The notes beneath the pieces were generated by a model. The model was not told the DNA's origin, searched no databases, and saw nothing but the letters and a program-made list of their open reading frames with translations. The translations under genes were made by a program, and so were the position numbers. Positions 1 to 8,834 of a stretch of 64,000 nucleotides of DNA are shown one piece after another (the first letter of the stretch is position 1; every line of letters begins with the position of its first letter). Source of the DNA: Rhodocyclus tenuis (GTDB lineage: Bacteria > Pseudomonadota > Gammaproteobacteria > Burkholderiales > Rhodocyclaceae); the NCBI RefSeq assembly GCF_014197755.1, contig NZ_JACIGE010000015.1, forward strand, positions 1 to 64,000. Direction: 5' to 3'.

Positions 1-20
1 AGGATCAAACTCTTCAGTTT
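1..20 (-). rRNA. rrs: 16S rRNA, 5' end only
   Basis: Read on the minus strand, the first bases give AAACTGAAGAGTTTGATCCT, which matches the universal start of bacterial 16S rRNA (E. coli begins AAATTGAAGAGTTTGATCAT). The gene runs leftward out of the window, so only about 20 bases are present. The mature 5' end near base 20 is inferred by alignment with E. coli. Confidence 0.9.
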
Positions 21-168
21 AATTCCTGATAAAACTCTCGCTTGACGTCGCAATTCTGGGTCTCCCCAAAATCACAGTTTTACATCTAGTGCGAGCACTA
101 CATCTTTTAGCGCGCAATCCCGAAAGATCGCTCACCTCGACAAGTACCCACACCTATCAATTGTCTCG

Positions 169-180
169 TTTTTAAAGAGC
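169..180 (-). promoter_or_regulatory. rRNA leader boxA antitermination site
   Basis: The minus strand reads GCTCTTTAAAAA, matching the boxA element of rRNA leaders, which loads the Nus-factor antitermination complex. It lies between the rrn promoter and the 16S start, as expected. Confidence 0.7.
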
Positions 181-236
181 TTTGAAATCAACCCCTTGGA
201 TTAATTTCGTCCGCCGCGTCAGCAGCAGAGGGGCGA

Positions 237-264
237 ATTATACAGAGCTTTTTGAGGGTGTCAA
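237..264 (-). promoter_or_regulatory. rRNA operon promoter
   Basis: On the minus strand a perfect -35 TTGACA (264-259) and a perfect -10 TATAAT (242-237) are separated by 16 bp, typical of a strong rrn promoter. The bases upstream (265-285) are AT-rich and could act as an UP element. Transcription would start near base 230 and run through boxA into 16S. I saw no second promoter and no other gene in bases 21-514. Confidence 0.85.
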
Positions 265-514
265 ACTTTTTATTCGGGCATCTGAAAATAGTCTTTGCGG
301 ACAGTCACCAGGCCATTGCCCGCAAGCCGCGGCCGGCGCAGCGTGGTGCTGACCGAACCGAGATCAGGCAGGCTGGCGCACGCCTACAGCAACAGCGGCG
401 CCTGCGGCGGCGCGCCGCGCATCACAGAGCGCACGACATAAACACTTACAGGGGCTTAGCGCGCCTTTACGCGTACGGAAAGGAAAATTCCTCACCTTTC
501 CATGGAGCCTAGCA

Positions 515-1114
515 ATGAACAAGCACTTCCTGATTCCGCTGCTGCTGGCAGCCGCGCTGTGCGTTGCCGCCTGCGCGCCGCTCGGCGGGCGCGATGATAA
601 CGACGGGCCAGGGCGCCGCGGGCCGGGCGGTGACAATGGGGGGCCCAGCGGTGGTGGCGGTGGCGGCGCGACGGTGATCTCGCTGCTGCAGACCCAGCTG
701 GCGGAGACGGCCGAAGCGCTGAAGCTGACGCCGCAGCAGGTGGTCCTCTGGGACGCCTACCAGGAGAAGGTGAGCGCGCTGATGGCCGATCAGCTACGCG
801 TGCAGCCCTACGGAATCAGTCGCCTCTCTGCGCCGCAGCAGATCGCGCGCAAGGTCGACGTGGTGCGCAACCGTCTCACCGCGATGGAAGAGATCGACGA
901 GGCGGCGCGCCGGCTCTACGCGGCACTTGATACCCCGCAGAAGACGACCGCCGACCGCATGCTGCCGGGAACCGTCCCCGGCCTCTATTCAGGCTTCGTC
1001 GGCGACAGCGGCCGCAACGACAGCGGCAAGGGCCGCGGCGAACCGCCATCCGGCGGCGGCAACCGCGGTGGCGGCATGGGTGGCGGAGGCATGGGCGGCG
1101 GCGGACGTTTCTGA
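515..1114 (+). CDS. Spy/LTXXQ-like lipoprotein
   Basis: This encodes a 199-residue exported protein. It opens with a lipoprotein signal peptide whose lipobox VAAC places the modified Cys at residue 20, so it is probably anchored in the outer membrane and exposed to the periplasm. The middle (about 50-150) is helical and contains LKLTPQQ, like the LTXXQ motif of the Spy/CpxP family of periplasmic chaperones and envelope-stress proteins. Both flanks are low-complexity: an Asp/Gly/Arg-rich stretch after the lipobox and a Gly-rich tail ending in GGGMGGGGMGGGG-type repeats. It is transcribed away from the rrn operon and converges on pflA. The Spy-like role is inferred from one motif and overall helicity; the lipoprotein call is much firmer. 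Confidence 0.75.
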   Translation: MNKHFLIPLLLAAALCVAACAPLGGRDDNDGPGRRGPGGDNGGPSGGGGGGATVISLLQTQLAETAEALKLTPQQVVLWDAYQEKVSALMADQLRVQPYGISRLSAPQQIARKVDVVRNRLTAMEEIDEAARRLYAALDTPQKTTADRMLPGTVPGLYSGFVGDSGRNDSGKGRGEPPSGGGNRGGGMGGGGMGGGGRF

Positions 1115-1161
1115 GCGGTGCGGCCGACAGGCCGCCCGCGAGCGCAGCGCCAGCCGGCGCT

Positions 1162-1935
1162 TCAGGTCGTGAACAGCCCCTGCGTGCGGAAGATCGCGCG
1201 CACCTGCGCAAGCAGCTCGTCGCTGGGTGGCGCCACCTCGGCCAGCCGGTACGGGCGCTCGCTGCCGACCCACTTGTGCTCGCCGAGCTTGTGGAAAGGC
1301 AGTACGTCGACGCGCTCGACATTGCCGAGACGCGCGGCGAAAGCCGCCAGCGCGCCGATCTCGTCGATACGGTCGGTGAGACCGGGGACCAGCACGTAGC
1401 GCAGCCACACCGGCTTTTTCAGCTCGGCCAGCAACTCGGCAAAGTCGAGCGTCGGCTGCAATGGCGCACCGGTCAGCGCGTGATAGCTGTCTTCGGAGAA
1501 AGCCTTGATGTCGAGCAGCACGAGATCGACGTCGGCGAGCAGCTCCGCATGCACCTTGCGCCCGGCAAAGCCCGAGGTATCGAGCGCCGTGTGCAGGCCG
1601 AGCGACTTGCAGCCGTGCAGCAGCGCCGCGGTGAAGGTCGGCTGCGCCAGCGGCTCGCCGCCCGAAAGCGTGACGCCGCCGTGGCCATGGTGCAGAAAGC
1701 CCTGGTAGCGCGCGATGTCGAGCAGCACGTCGGCGGCTGTCGTCAGCCGGCCGTCGGTCTGGTGCCAGGTGTCCGGGTTGTGGCAGAACTGGCAGCGCAA
1801 GGGGCAGCCGGAAAGAAAGACGACGTAGCGGATTCCCGGCCCATCGGCGGCACCGCCGGTTTCGGTTGAATGCACCCAGCCCTCTACCGTCGCCGCGGCG
1901 GCGGCGAGGTCCGGATCAAGCTCGATTCGCTGCAA
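1162..1935 (-). CDS. pflA: Pyruvate formate-lyase activating enzyme
   Basis: PflA is a radical SAM enzyme that abstracts a hydrogen from a glycine of pyruvate formate-lyase, creating the stable glycyl radical needed for anaerobic pyruvate cleavage. The 257-residue protein carries the [4Fe-4S]-binding motif CPLRCQFC (C44, C48, C51) and the SAM-contacting TLSGGEP segment near residue 90, both intact, and the length fits the family. It starts six bases after the pflB stop, so the two are co-transcribed with the activase second. It acts in the cytoplasm under low oxygen. No separate promoter is seen in front of it. Confidence 0.95.
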   Translation of the reverse strand: MQRIELDPDLAAAAATVEGWVHSTETGGAADGPGIRYVVFLSGCPLRCQFCHNPDTWHQTDGRLTTAADVLLDIARYQGFLHHGHGGVTLSGGEPLAQPTFTAALLHGCKSLGLHTALDTSGFAGRKVHAELLADVDLVLLDIKAFSEDSYHALTGAPLQPTLDFAELLAELKKPVWLRYVLVPGLTDRIDEIGALAAFAARLGNVERVDVLPFHKLGEHKWVGSERPYRLAEVAPPSDELLAQVRAIFRTQGLFTT

Positions 1936-1941
1936 AGCCCC

Positions 1942-4197
1942 TCACTGCGCCGAGTGGAAGGTGCGATTGACAACGTCGAGCTGCTGCTCGCGGCTCAGGC
2001 GGACGAAATTCACCGCGTAGCCCGAAACGCGCACCGTCAGCTGCGGGTACAGCTCGGGATGGTCCATCGCGTGCAGCAGCATCTCGCGGTCGAAGACATT
2101 GACGTTGATGTGATGGCCGCCCTGGTCGAAATAGCCGTCGAGCAGCCCGGCCAGATTGTCGACGCGATCACTCTCGGTGCCGCCGAGCGCCGACGGGACG
2201 ATGGTGAAGGTGTAGGAAATACCGTCGAGCGCGTCCTTGTATGGCAGCTTGGCCACCGAGGCCATCGACGCCAGCGCACCCTTGTGGTCGCGCCCGTGCA
2301 TCGGATTGGCGCCAGGCGCGAAAGGATCACCCTTCTTGCGGCCGTCGGGCGTGTTGCCGGTTTTCTTGCCGTAGACCACGTTCGAGGTGATGGTCAGCAC
2401 CGACTGCGTCGGCAGCGCGCCGCGATACGGCTTCTGCTGGCGGATGTAGTTCATGAAGGTTTCGACCAGCCAGCTGGCGATCGAATCGACACGGTCGTCG
2501 TCGTTGCCGAAGGCCGGGTAGTCGCCCTCGATGGCGAAATCGCGGATCAGGCCGCTCTCGTCACGGATCGGCTGCACGCGCGCATAGCGGATTGCCGACA
2601 GCGAATCAGCGACCACCGACAGGCCGGCGATACCGCAAGCCATGGTGCGCAGCACGTCGCGATCGTGCAGCGCCATCTCGATGCGCTCGTAGCAGTACTT
2701 GTCGTGCATGTAGTGGATGCTGTTCAGCGCCTTGACGTAAACGCCGGCGAGCCACGCCATCATCGGCTCCAGCCGCGCGATCACCTCGTCGTAGTCGAGC
2801 ACCTCGCCGCCGATCGGCGCCAGCGCCGGGCCGACCTGATCGCCCGACAACTCGTCGCGGCCGCCATTGAGCGCGTAGAGCAGCGTCTTCGCCAAATTGG
2901 CGCGCGCGCCGAAGAACTGCATCTGCTTGCCGACGCGCATCGCCGACACGCAGCAGGCAATGGCGTAATCGTCGCCCCAGAACTGGCGCATCAGGTCGTC
3001 GCTCTCGTATTGCAGCGAGCTCGTCCTGATCGAGGTATCGGCGCAGAACTTCTTGAAGCCTTCGGGCAGATCCTGCGACCACAGCACGGTCATGTTCGGC
3101 TCGGGCGCCGGGCCGAGGTTGGAGAGTGTATGCAGGAAGCGGAAGCTGTTCTTCGTCACCAGCGTGCGGCCGTCCTCGCCCATGCCGCCGATCGCTTCGG
3201 TCACCCAGGTCGGGTCGCCGGAGAACAGCTGGTCGTACTCGGGAGTGCGCAGGAAGCGGACGATGCGCAGCTTGATCACCAGATCGTCGATCAGCTCCTG
3301 GGCGTCGGACTCGTCGATCAGCCCGGCGTCGAGGTCGCGCTGCATATAGATGTCGAGGAAGGTCGCCACGCGGCCGAGCGACATCGCCGCTCCGTTCTGC
3401 TCCTTGATCGCGGCGAGATAGGCGAAGTAGGTCCACTGCACCGCCTCGCGCGCGTTCTGCGCCGGCAGGCTGATGTCGAAGCCGTACTTGGCGGCCATCT
3501 GCTTCAGATCGTCGAGCGCGTGCCATTGATCGGTGAGTTCTTCGCGCTGGCGGATGATCTCTTCCGAGAACTCGCGTTCGTCGAGCTCGTGGAACTCGCG
3601 CTTCTTGTCCTCGCGCAGGAAGTCGATGCCGTACAGCGCAACGCGCCGGTAGTCGCCGATGATGCGGCCGCGGCCGTAGGCGTCGGGCAGGCCGGTGATG
3701 ATCGCCGACTTGCGCGCGCGCATGATGTCCGGGCTATAGACGTCGAAAACACCGTGGTTGTGGCTCTTGCGGTAGCGGCTCCAGATCTCGCTGATCTGCG
3801 GATTGATGGTGAAACCGTACGAAGTGAGCCCGTTCTGCACCATGCGCAGGCCGCCGTTGGGCATGATCGCGCGCTTGAGCGGCGCGTCGGTCTGCAGGCC
3901 GACGATGATCTCGTTGTCGCGGTCGATGTAGCCGGGGTCGTGCGCGGTGATGCTCGACGCGCGGTCGGCCGAGACATCGAGAACGCCCTTGGCGTGCTCT
4001 TCCTTGAGCAGCACCTGCAGCTTGTGCCACAAGGCGAGCGTGCGCTCACTGGCACCGGCGAGGAAGGAAGCGTCGCCGCTGTAGGGCGTGTAATTCTTCT
4101 GGATGAAATCACGCACATCGACGCGCTGCTGCCAGTTGCCATCGGCAAAGCCTTGCCACGCGTGCGCGCGAAGACCGATCCTGGTCATGGTATTCAT
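1942..4197 (-). CDS. pflB: Pyruvate formate-lyase (formate C-acetyltransferase)
   Basis: PflB converts pyruvate and CoA to acetyl-CoA and formate during fermentation. The 751-residue protein (E. coli 760) has the adjacent active-site cysteines C415-C416 in IACCVSAM and the glycyl-radical motif RVSGYAV near the C-terminus (G726). The start at 4197 has a GAGGAG ribosome site seven bases upstream. It is the first gene of the pflB-pflA operon, with the activating enzyme immediately downstream. The 278-bp gap upstream (4198-4475) should hold the promoter, but I found no convincing FNR site (TTGAT-N4-ATCAA) there. The presence of this pair suggests a facultative anaerobe. Confidence 0.97.
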   Translation of the reverse strand: MNTMTRIGLRAHAWQGFADGNWQQRVDVRDFIQKNYTPYSGDASFLAGASERTLALWHKLQVLLKEEHAKGVLDVSADRASSITAHDPGYIDRDNEIIVGLQTDAPLKRAIMPNGGLRMVQNGLTSYGFTINPQISEIWSRYRKSHNHGVFDVYSPDIMRARKSAIITGLPDAYGRGRIIGDYRRVALYGIDFLREDKKREFHELDEREFSEEIIRQREELTDQWHALDDLKQMAAKYGFDISLPAQNAREAVQWTYFAYLAAIKEQNGAAMSLGRVATFLDIYMQRDLDAGLIDESDAQELIDDLVIKLRIVRFLRTPEYDQLFSGDPTWVTEAIGGMGEDGRTLVTKNSFRFLHTLSNLGPAPEPNMTVLWSQDLPEGFKKFCADTSIRTSSLQYESDDLMRQFWGDDYAIACCVSAMRVGKQMQFFGARANLAKTLLYALNGGRDELSGDQVGPALAPIGGEVLDYDEVIARLEPMMAWLAGVYVKALNSIHYMHDKYCYERIEMALHDRDVLRTMACGIAGLSVVADSLSAIRYARVQPIRDESGLIRDFAIEGDYPAFGNDDDRVDSIASWLVETFMNYIRQQKPYRGALPTQSVLTITSNVVYGKKTGNTPDGRKKGDPFAPGANPMHGRDHKGALASMASVAKLPYKDALDGISYTFTIVPSALGGTESDRVDNLAGLLDGYFDQGGHHINVNVFDREMLLHAMDHPELYPQLTVRVSGYAVNFVRLSREQQLDVVNRTFHSAQ

Positions 4198-4475
4198 GTG
4201 GCTGCTCCTCAGTAGCGGCGCCCGGTTGGCGCCCGATGGCGGTGCCCGGATAGGGCAGGGCCGCAGCTAGTCTTGAAACGGCCGGTTGGACCGTTTGCCA
4301 TTGCATTATGGCAGCGTCAGACGAAGTTGCCGGATTAGTTCGGCACCTTGCGCCGCATGGCCGCCGAAGCAAAAGCCCCGGCGGCCAACAAGCTCGCTAA
4401 AGACTACCACCGTATGTATCTGAGTATATTGCACATTTTTTACAGCACGGACCAGACCTGCCTGGCCCGAACGGC

Positions 4476-5366
4476 CTAAACCGCAGCGTCAGCCGGCACC
4501 GGGCCGCTGTCGGTGGACAGCGCCTCTGCGCAATGGTGCGGCAGCACCATGCCGGCCGCCGCATCGGGCACGGCCACGGCCTTGATCACCGGCGCGTGCG
4601 CGCGCACGCCACCGAACATCGTGGCGAACGACACGTCGGCCGCATCGCGCCCGGTGCCGAAGCGCACGAAGCCCATCGGAATGCCGGTGCCGGAAGGATC
4701 GAAGATGTACCAGCCACCGTCAAGATAGACCTCGACGTAAGCCTGAAAATCGGGAGGACCAAGCGCCGGATCGGCGCCATAGTCGGTGCCCGTGGCAAAG
4801 CGCGCCGGAATATTGACGGCGCGGCAGAGCGCAATCATCAGGTGCGCGAAATCGCGGCAGACGCCGACCTTTTCGATCAAGGTATCGACCGCCGAAGTGT
4901 TGGTGGTCGAGCAGTTGGAGGTAAAGCTCACCCAGCGCGTCACCCAGTCCTGGATCGCCAGCACCCGGCAATAACCGCGCGGCAGCCCACCGAACTCGTG
5001 CGCCGCCAGCCGGAGCAGCCGGTCCGACTGGCAGTAGCGGCTGGGATAGATATAGCTGATCACCTCCGGCGGCAGATCGCGGATCGGCACCTCGCCAATC
5101 CCGGCCGGATCGGCAAAGCGGTGCAGCAGGTCGACGGTAGCCAGGTAGCTCACGCGCAGATCGCCGGGACCGGCATGCACATACAGATAGCGGTTGCCCG
5201 TCTGCGGTGCGGTGCACAGGCGCTGCGGCACCGCCTGACTCAGGCTCAGGTGCTCGCCGCTGATGCTCTGGCTGGGCGTATGCGCGGCGTGGATGTTGAA
5301 GACGAAGTCGGCGCCAGCGGCGGCGATCTCGTAGTTCAACTCGATCTGGATGTCGATGCGGATCAT
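4476..5366 (-). CDS. Transglutaminase-like protein, catalytic His replaced
   Basis: This 296-residue protein has the two-part layout of bacterial transglutaminase-like cysteine proteases: an N-terminal beta domain (about 1-150) with the family segment PSRYCQSDR, then the papain-like core. The nucleophile region is intact (EKVGVCRDFAHL), and the Asp region is present (GGWYIFDPSGTG). The histidine normally found between them, in a DFHAyvE-type segment, is missing: the protein reads DFQAYVEVYL, with codon CAG at 4745-4743. The classical Cys-His-Asp triad therefore appears broken, and the protein may be inactive or use another residue. No signal peptide is visible, so it is probably cytoplasmic. 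Its partner and substrate are unknown. The fold is clear; activity is doubtful. Confidence 0.8.
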   Translation of the reverse strand: MIRIDIQIELNYEIAAAGADFVFNIHAAHTPSQSISGEHLSLSQAVPQRLCTAPQTGNRYLYVHAGPGDLRVSYLATVDLLHRFADPAGIGEVPIRDLPPEVISYIYPSRYCQSDRLLRLAAHEFGGLPRGYCRVLAIQDWVTRWVSFTSNCSTTNTSAVDTLIEKVGVCRDFAHLMIALCRAVNIPARFATGTDYGADPALGPPDFQAYVEVYLDGGWYIFDPSGTGIPMGFVRFGTGRDAADVSFATMFGGVRAHAPVIKAVAVPDAAAGMVLPHHCAEALSTDSGPVPADAAV

Positions 5367-5425
5367 GTGCGCAGCGCCCCGCTGATCGCCGGCCGAGGCC
5401 CGGCCGGCGCGCTGAGGCGAGCAGT

Positions 5426-5469
5426 GCCTTGCCGGCAGATCAAGACAAGCGCACGACTGCCGGCAAGGC
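5426..5469 (-). terminator. Hairpin downstream of DUF883 gene
   Basis: Perfect 12-bp inverted repeats GCCTTGCCGGCA (5426-5437) and TGCCGGCAAGGC (5458-5469) are separated by 20 bases, starting six bases after the stop of the DUF883 gene. There is no T-run, so it may be a Rho-assisted terminator or an mRNA-stabilising hairpin. Confidence 0.45.
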
Positions 5470-5474
5470 CGCTA

Positions 5475-5807
5475 TCAGCGGCGGGCAAGCACGACGCCCA
5501 GCAGCAGCCCGGTCGCGGCGGCGACACCGACGATCACCCACGGATTGTCCTTCACGTAATGCTGCGTCGCATCGGCGGCGTAGCGCGCCTTGCCCGTCAC
5601 CGTCAGGCGCGCGTCGTCAAGCGAGGAGCGCGCACTCTTCAGCCGGCCCTCAATGCGCGTGCGCGTCGCCGCCAGCTCGTCGGCGCCGGAACTGACCACC
5701 TGATTGAGCAGGTCGTCGGCATCGCTGACAACCACCGCGAGGTCGTTGAGAAGCTTGTCTTTCTTGCGGTCAATGCTGTGCTCGCCGACAGTAAGTTCAG
5801 TCGCCAT
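5475..5807 (-). CDS. DUF883 family (ElaB/YqjD-like) protein
   Basis: This small 110-residue protein fits the ElaB/YqjD/YgaM family: a charged helical N-terminal part, probably coiled coil (about 10-80), followed by a C-terminal membrane anchor rich in Gly and Ala (about 88-107) and ending in Arg residues. In E. coli, YqjD and relatives are inner-membrane tail-anchored proteins that bind ribosomes in stationary phase; that role is known for the family and not shown here. The start at 5807 has a GGGAGA ribosome site. It is separated from its neighbours by a hairpin and a gene-poor stretch, so it is likely a single-gene unit. It lies next to the left edge of the accessory region. Confidence 0.8.
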   Translation of the reverse strand: MATELTVGEHSIDRKKDKLLNDLAVVVSDADDLLNQVVSSGADELAATRTRIEGRLKSARSSLDDARLTVTGKARYAADATQHYVKDNPWVIVGVAAATGLLLGVVLARR

Positions 5808-5959
5808 GATGTCTCCCGGAATACGTTGATCGGTGCCCGGCGAGGGTGCCGGTTTACGATCCGGGAGCTTGCGCTACGACGGCCGGGCGGTCTGTACGCT
5901 GGAGCACAGAGGTTTCAAGAGGTCACTGCAGCCCCTACTAGCATGATGGAAAATGCGTG

Positions 5960-6178
5960 ACGAGATGAGCACCGGCAAAACATCCGGCGCTATCGCCAGG
6001 AGATCGATGCGCCCGCCATTGTTGGCCCGCTCTTGTCGGCCAATGAGCATCTACTCACTGGAGAGAATGCGCGGATCGCGCACAATCATGTCCCCAGCTG
6101 CTGCTCGCTGGTCAGGGGCGTGGAGTTCAGCAGGGTGGGCGTCTCGCCGACGCGCCCGATGGCGTGGTGGATGGGCAT
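5960..6178 (-). pseudogene. Degenerate NucS/RecB-family nuclease fragment
   Basis: The minus strand from 6178 starts MPIHHAIGRVGETP and, after a one-base deletion near 6091-6096, continues in another frame as MIVRDPRILSSE, an in-frame TAG (6053-6051), then MLIGRQERA and GGRIDLLAIAPD. These pieces resemble, in order, the N-terminus of the conserved 'MPIxHAIWxVG...' nuclease-like proteins (DUF91/NucS-type). Similarity stops near 5960, before the rest of the catalytic core, so the gene is frameshifted, nonsense-mutated and truncated. It lies directly downstream of the HNH gene and marks the left edge of the accessory region. The rest of the 390-bp gap (5808-5959) shows nothing I recognise. The family assignment is from memory of conserved motifs. 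Confidence 0.65.
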
Positions 6179-6200
6179 CGCAATTCTTTCGGTATAAGCC

Positions 6201-7058
6201 TCAGGCAATCAGATGAAGTAGCTGCTGGTCGTTGCGAAGCTTCACACACCATTTCGCAACCGATGACAGTTCGGCCTTGGGACTGATGAGCGCGCGCATC
6301 TGCTGGCGAATATGTTTGAGCTTCTCCTTGGCCGCCGGATTCGCTGCGAGGTCATTGCGCGCCTTCGCTTTGTTGTACTGCTCAATCAGGTTGTCAACCT
6401 GCTGCCACACCTTGCGGCGTTCATCTGACAGGGCGGGGTGCTCATTGAGCTTCAAGCGCCTCACGGTCTCTTCAACGCGCTGGCGATCCCAATCAGAACA
6501 GCCCGGTCGCGGAATCGCATTGCCCTCTTCGTTGAACGCCAAGAGTTTCACATCGTCTTCCTCGATGGGATCAATCAGGTAAGCGACTTCCGACTCTTCG
6601 CATTGCGCCGCATACGTGGAACACATCGAACCCTTCCGCAGCGGAAACCAGCCACCTTTCTTGCGGTTGCCCACGTTGCCGCAGGCGCGAAAATTCACGT
6701 AGTTGAAGGCCAACCACCAGTAGCCATCCCGCTCATCCTTATCGATACCCTTGGCCTGTTTTTTCGGGCGGAAGTGCTCCACGTCGTAGTGCGAATAGAG
6801 CTCACGCGCTTCCGAGAACCAGCACTTGCCGTAAGACAAAGCCAGCAGCCAGGGCTTCAGCTCGGCCCAATGCCCGCTGTTTTCGTCGATCAAGTCGTTG
6901 CGAGCTTCGCGCTGGCCCGCTGCCTCGAGCTCGGCAAGCTCGCTCACCAATTCCTGCGAGCGATTCTGCCAGGCCTCCCACGTATCCTTGCTCCAGGCTG
7001 TCCAACCCGGAATGTCCGTATCCGTCGGCCGTCGACTTTCGAGGTCGATCCAGATCAT
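6201..7058 (-). CDS. HNH endonuclease, PtuB-like partner of ATPase
   Basis: This 285-residue protein carries an HNH-type nuclease core: DVEHFRPK (His95), then YWWLAFNYVNFRACGN and NRKKGGWFPL. This arrangement is seen in the HNH proteins of retron and Septu (PtuB) defence systems. A single Cys in the KCWFSE segment replaces the paired Cys that some relatives have. The start overlaps the stop of the upstream ATPase gene in a TAATG arrangement, so the two are translationally coupled and presumably form a complex in which the ATPase controls the nuclease. It is the last gene of the hsd operon. Its expected role is cutting nucleic acid in infected cells; the assignment to Septu is inference from the gene pair, and a general restriction-associated HNH is the alternative. 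Confidence 0.8.
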   Translation of the reverse strand: MIWIDLESRRPTDTDIPGWTAWSKDTWEAWQNRSQELVSELAELEAAGQREARNDLIDENSGHWAELKPWLLALSYGKCWFSEARELYSHYDVEHFRPKKQAKGIDKDERDGYWWLAFNYVNFRACGNVGNRKKGGWFPLRKGSMCSTYAAQCEESEVAYLIDPIEEDDVKLLAFNEEGNAIPRPGCSDWDRQRVEETVRRLKLNEHPALSDERRKVWQQVDNLIEQYNKAKARNDLAANPAAKEKLKHIRQQMRALISPKAELSSVAKWCVKLRNDQQLLHLIA

Positions 7059-8833
7059 TAGTCCTTTTCCTCCTCGCGCAAAATCTCGTCGATGATCTGC
7101 TCGGCAAGCTTGTCCTGCTCCGCAATCTCTTCCGCCGACAGATTCGGGCGGCGTAACTTGCGGTGCTCAGCTAGCTTGCGCACGAACAGCGCGTAGTCCG
7201 GGTCACGAAAGTCCGCATTCGAAAAGCCGAGGTCGGCCAGCTCGGTCGACAGGCAGGTTAGCTCTGCTTCCTCATCCGCCGTGCGGGGCGATTTGACGAA
7301 CAGATCGTTGCGGCGCTTCAGGCGGCGCTCGGTTTCGATATCCAGCGTTGAAGACAAGCCGAACAACTCGCTCTTCAGCAAACCTGTAACGCCCATGCCC
7401 TGCGGGTGAATCGCGGGCGATTCGATTTCGGTGTGTGACTCCAGCTGGTGAATCACATGCACCTGCTCTCGCTTGAGGCCACCAAGCAGGATGGGGTCGT
7501 GCGTGGTCAGCAGCACTTGCGACTCACCCGCCGCACCCAGGCCCTGCTCGTCTTCCATCGCGTCCTTAATTTCATCAAACAGACGTAACTTCCAGATCGG
7601 GTTCATGTGCGTATCCGGCTCATCGAGCAGGAACAGGCAATGGTCGTCGCGGGTGATGCGCATCAGGCCCAGCACGGTGAGCATCTGTAGCTCGCCTTCG
7701 GAGAGCTGGGTGAAGCTCACCTTGCCGTCGTGCCCGTCGCCCAACTCACGCTTCTTCACCGTGATGCGCACTTCCTCGATCAGGTCGCCGATGTAGGCGC
7801 CTTCGGCGTAACGGAAGAAGCTGTCGGTGCCGCCCACCAGCTCGCCCAGTTGCTTGAGCTTGGCCTGGCTGGGCACGTAGAGGTAGAGCTGGCGTTGCTT
7901 CTCGGTGCGGCCACGGAAGTCGATCTGCTTGTCTACCTCCTGAGCAATCGGCGCCCACGCCACTTGCCACAGCTTGTCGAGGAATTCACTCACCACGTTG
8001 CCGCGCGCATACCAGAAGCGCGGGTCGCCCTCATTGAGTTCGTTCTCTTCAAATTTGCTGCCGCGTCGTTTTTCGCGCAGCTTGTGCGGTTCCTTGAGCA
8101 CGAAGAGCGCGGATTCCAGCGACTCGATGTGCAGGGTCTCCAGTACCTTCTTGAACACCGGATCATCAGAGAGCAGGCAGGCCAGCAGCACCAGCTGGCT
8201 GTGGCCACCCCGACAGTAGAAAAGGCGGCGCAAACGGTCGTCACCAAGGCTGCGCAAGCGGCTCTCATCGCGGCGTTTCGCTTCCTCAATGGCGCGGATG
8301 TCCGCCTCGCTGCCAGTGAAATTGCGCAACAACTCGGGGGGAAATACTTCCTCGGCAACAATCTCTTGTCGGCGGTTGAAGCGCCGCTGATGCTCCTGGA
8401 ACAGCGTCTCAATGCGCTCGTTGCGGCCGGAGTAGTAGGCGAAAAGGTGCGAGGGCAGCAGCTCGCGGTTCTTGAGCAGATAGCCCTGTGACTGCTTCTC
8501 GCCATCCACCCACACATAGGGCCGCTTCTGCTTGGCCGTGTCAGCCTGCAGTTTCACCACGCGACCACGAATCTCGTATTCCAGCGTGTAATCGAGCCGC
8601 TGCTTGTCCAGCGTTTCGCTATCCAGATCCAGATCGATATTGCGGAAGATGGTGATCAGCGCTTCGATCAGGTTGGACTTGCCGGTGCCGTTCTGGCCGA
8701 TCAGCGCATGGCTGCGGATGGGCCGGGACGCCTCATCCGAGCGGCCCGGCGTGGCCTCCAGCTGCGTCGCAAAGCTCAGCTTTGCATCACGCAGATTGCG
8801 GAAGTGTGGAATGGCAAGATAGCGCAGTTGCAT
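7058..8833 (-). CDS. AAA/ABC-type ATPase, PtuA-like, in type I RM operon
   Basis: This 591-residue ATPase belongs to the OLD/SMC-like group common in defence loci. The N-terminal Walker A is GQNGTGKS (46-53). A long helical insert follows, then a signature-like LSEGELQML, Walker B FLLDEPDTHMNP and a switch segment LLTTHDP. No TOPRIM domain is seen, unlike in OLD nucleases. I chose the start at 8833 because it lies one base past the hsdS stop (TAGTATG) and fits the family N-terminus MQLRYLAIPHFRNL; an upstream ATG at 8857 inside hsdS is possible. Paired with the HNH gene, it resembles PtuA-PtuB of Septu. ATPases like this are also known as restriction-associated ATPases in hsd loci. It probably senses infection and licenses the HNH nuclease. 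Confidence 0.85.
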   Translation of the reverse strand: MQLRYLAIPHFRNLRDAKLSFATQLEATPGRSDEASRPIRSHALIGQNGTGKSNLIEALITIFRNIDLDLDSETLDKQRLDYTLEYEIRGRVVKLQADTAKQKRPYVWVDGEKQSQGYLLKNRELLPSHLFAYYSGRNERIETLFQEHQRRFNRRQEIVAEEVFPPELLRNFTGSEADIRAIEEAKRRDESRLRSLGDDRLRRLFYCRGGHSQLVLLACLLSDDPVFKKVLETLHIESLESALFVLKEPHKLREKRRGSKFEENELNEGDPRFWYARGNVVSEFLDKLWQVAWAPIAQEVDKQIDFRGRTEKQRQLYLYVPSQAKLKQLGELVGGTDSFFRYAEGAYIGDLIEEVRITVKKRELGDGHDGKVSFTQLSEGELQMLTVLGLMRITRDDHCLFLLDEPDTHMNPIWKLRLFDEIKDAMEDEQGLGAAGESQVLLTTHDPILLGGLKREQVHVIHQLESHTEIESPAIHPQGMGVTGLLKSELFGLSSTLDIETERRLKRRNDLFVKSPRTADEEAELTCLSTELADLGFSNADFRDPDYALFVRKLAEHRKLRRPNLSAEEIAEQDKLAEQIIDEILREEEKD

Positions 8834-8834
8834 A

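Noticed and set aside
1870-4215. 781-codon open frame on the plus strand opposite pflB
   Set aside because: It lies antisense to a fully conserved pflB; long antisense frames are usual in GC-rich genes, and the translation resembles no protein.
4198-4475. FNR site upstream of pflB
   Set aside because: No convincing TTGAT-N4-ATCAA match, although anaerobic control would be expected.
5953-6216. 87-codon plus-strand frame
   Set aside because: Antisense to the nuclease pseudogene, which explains the region better.
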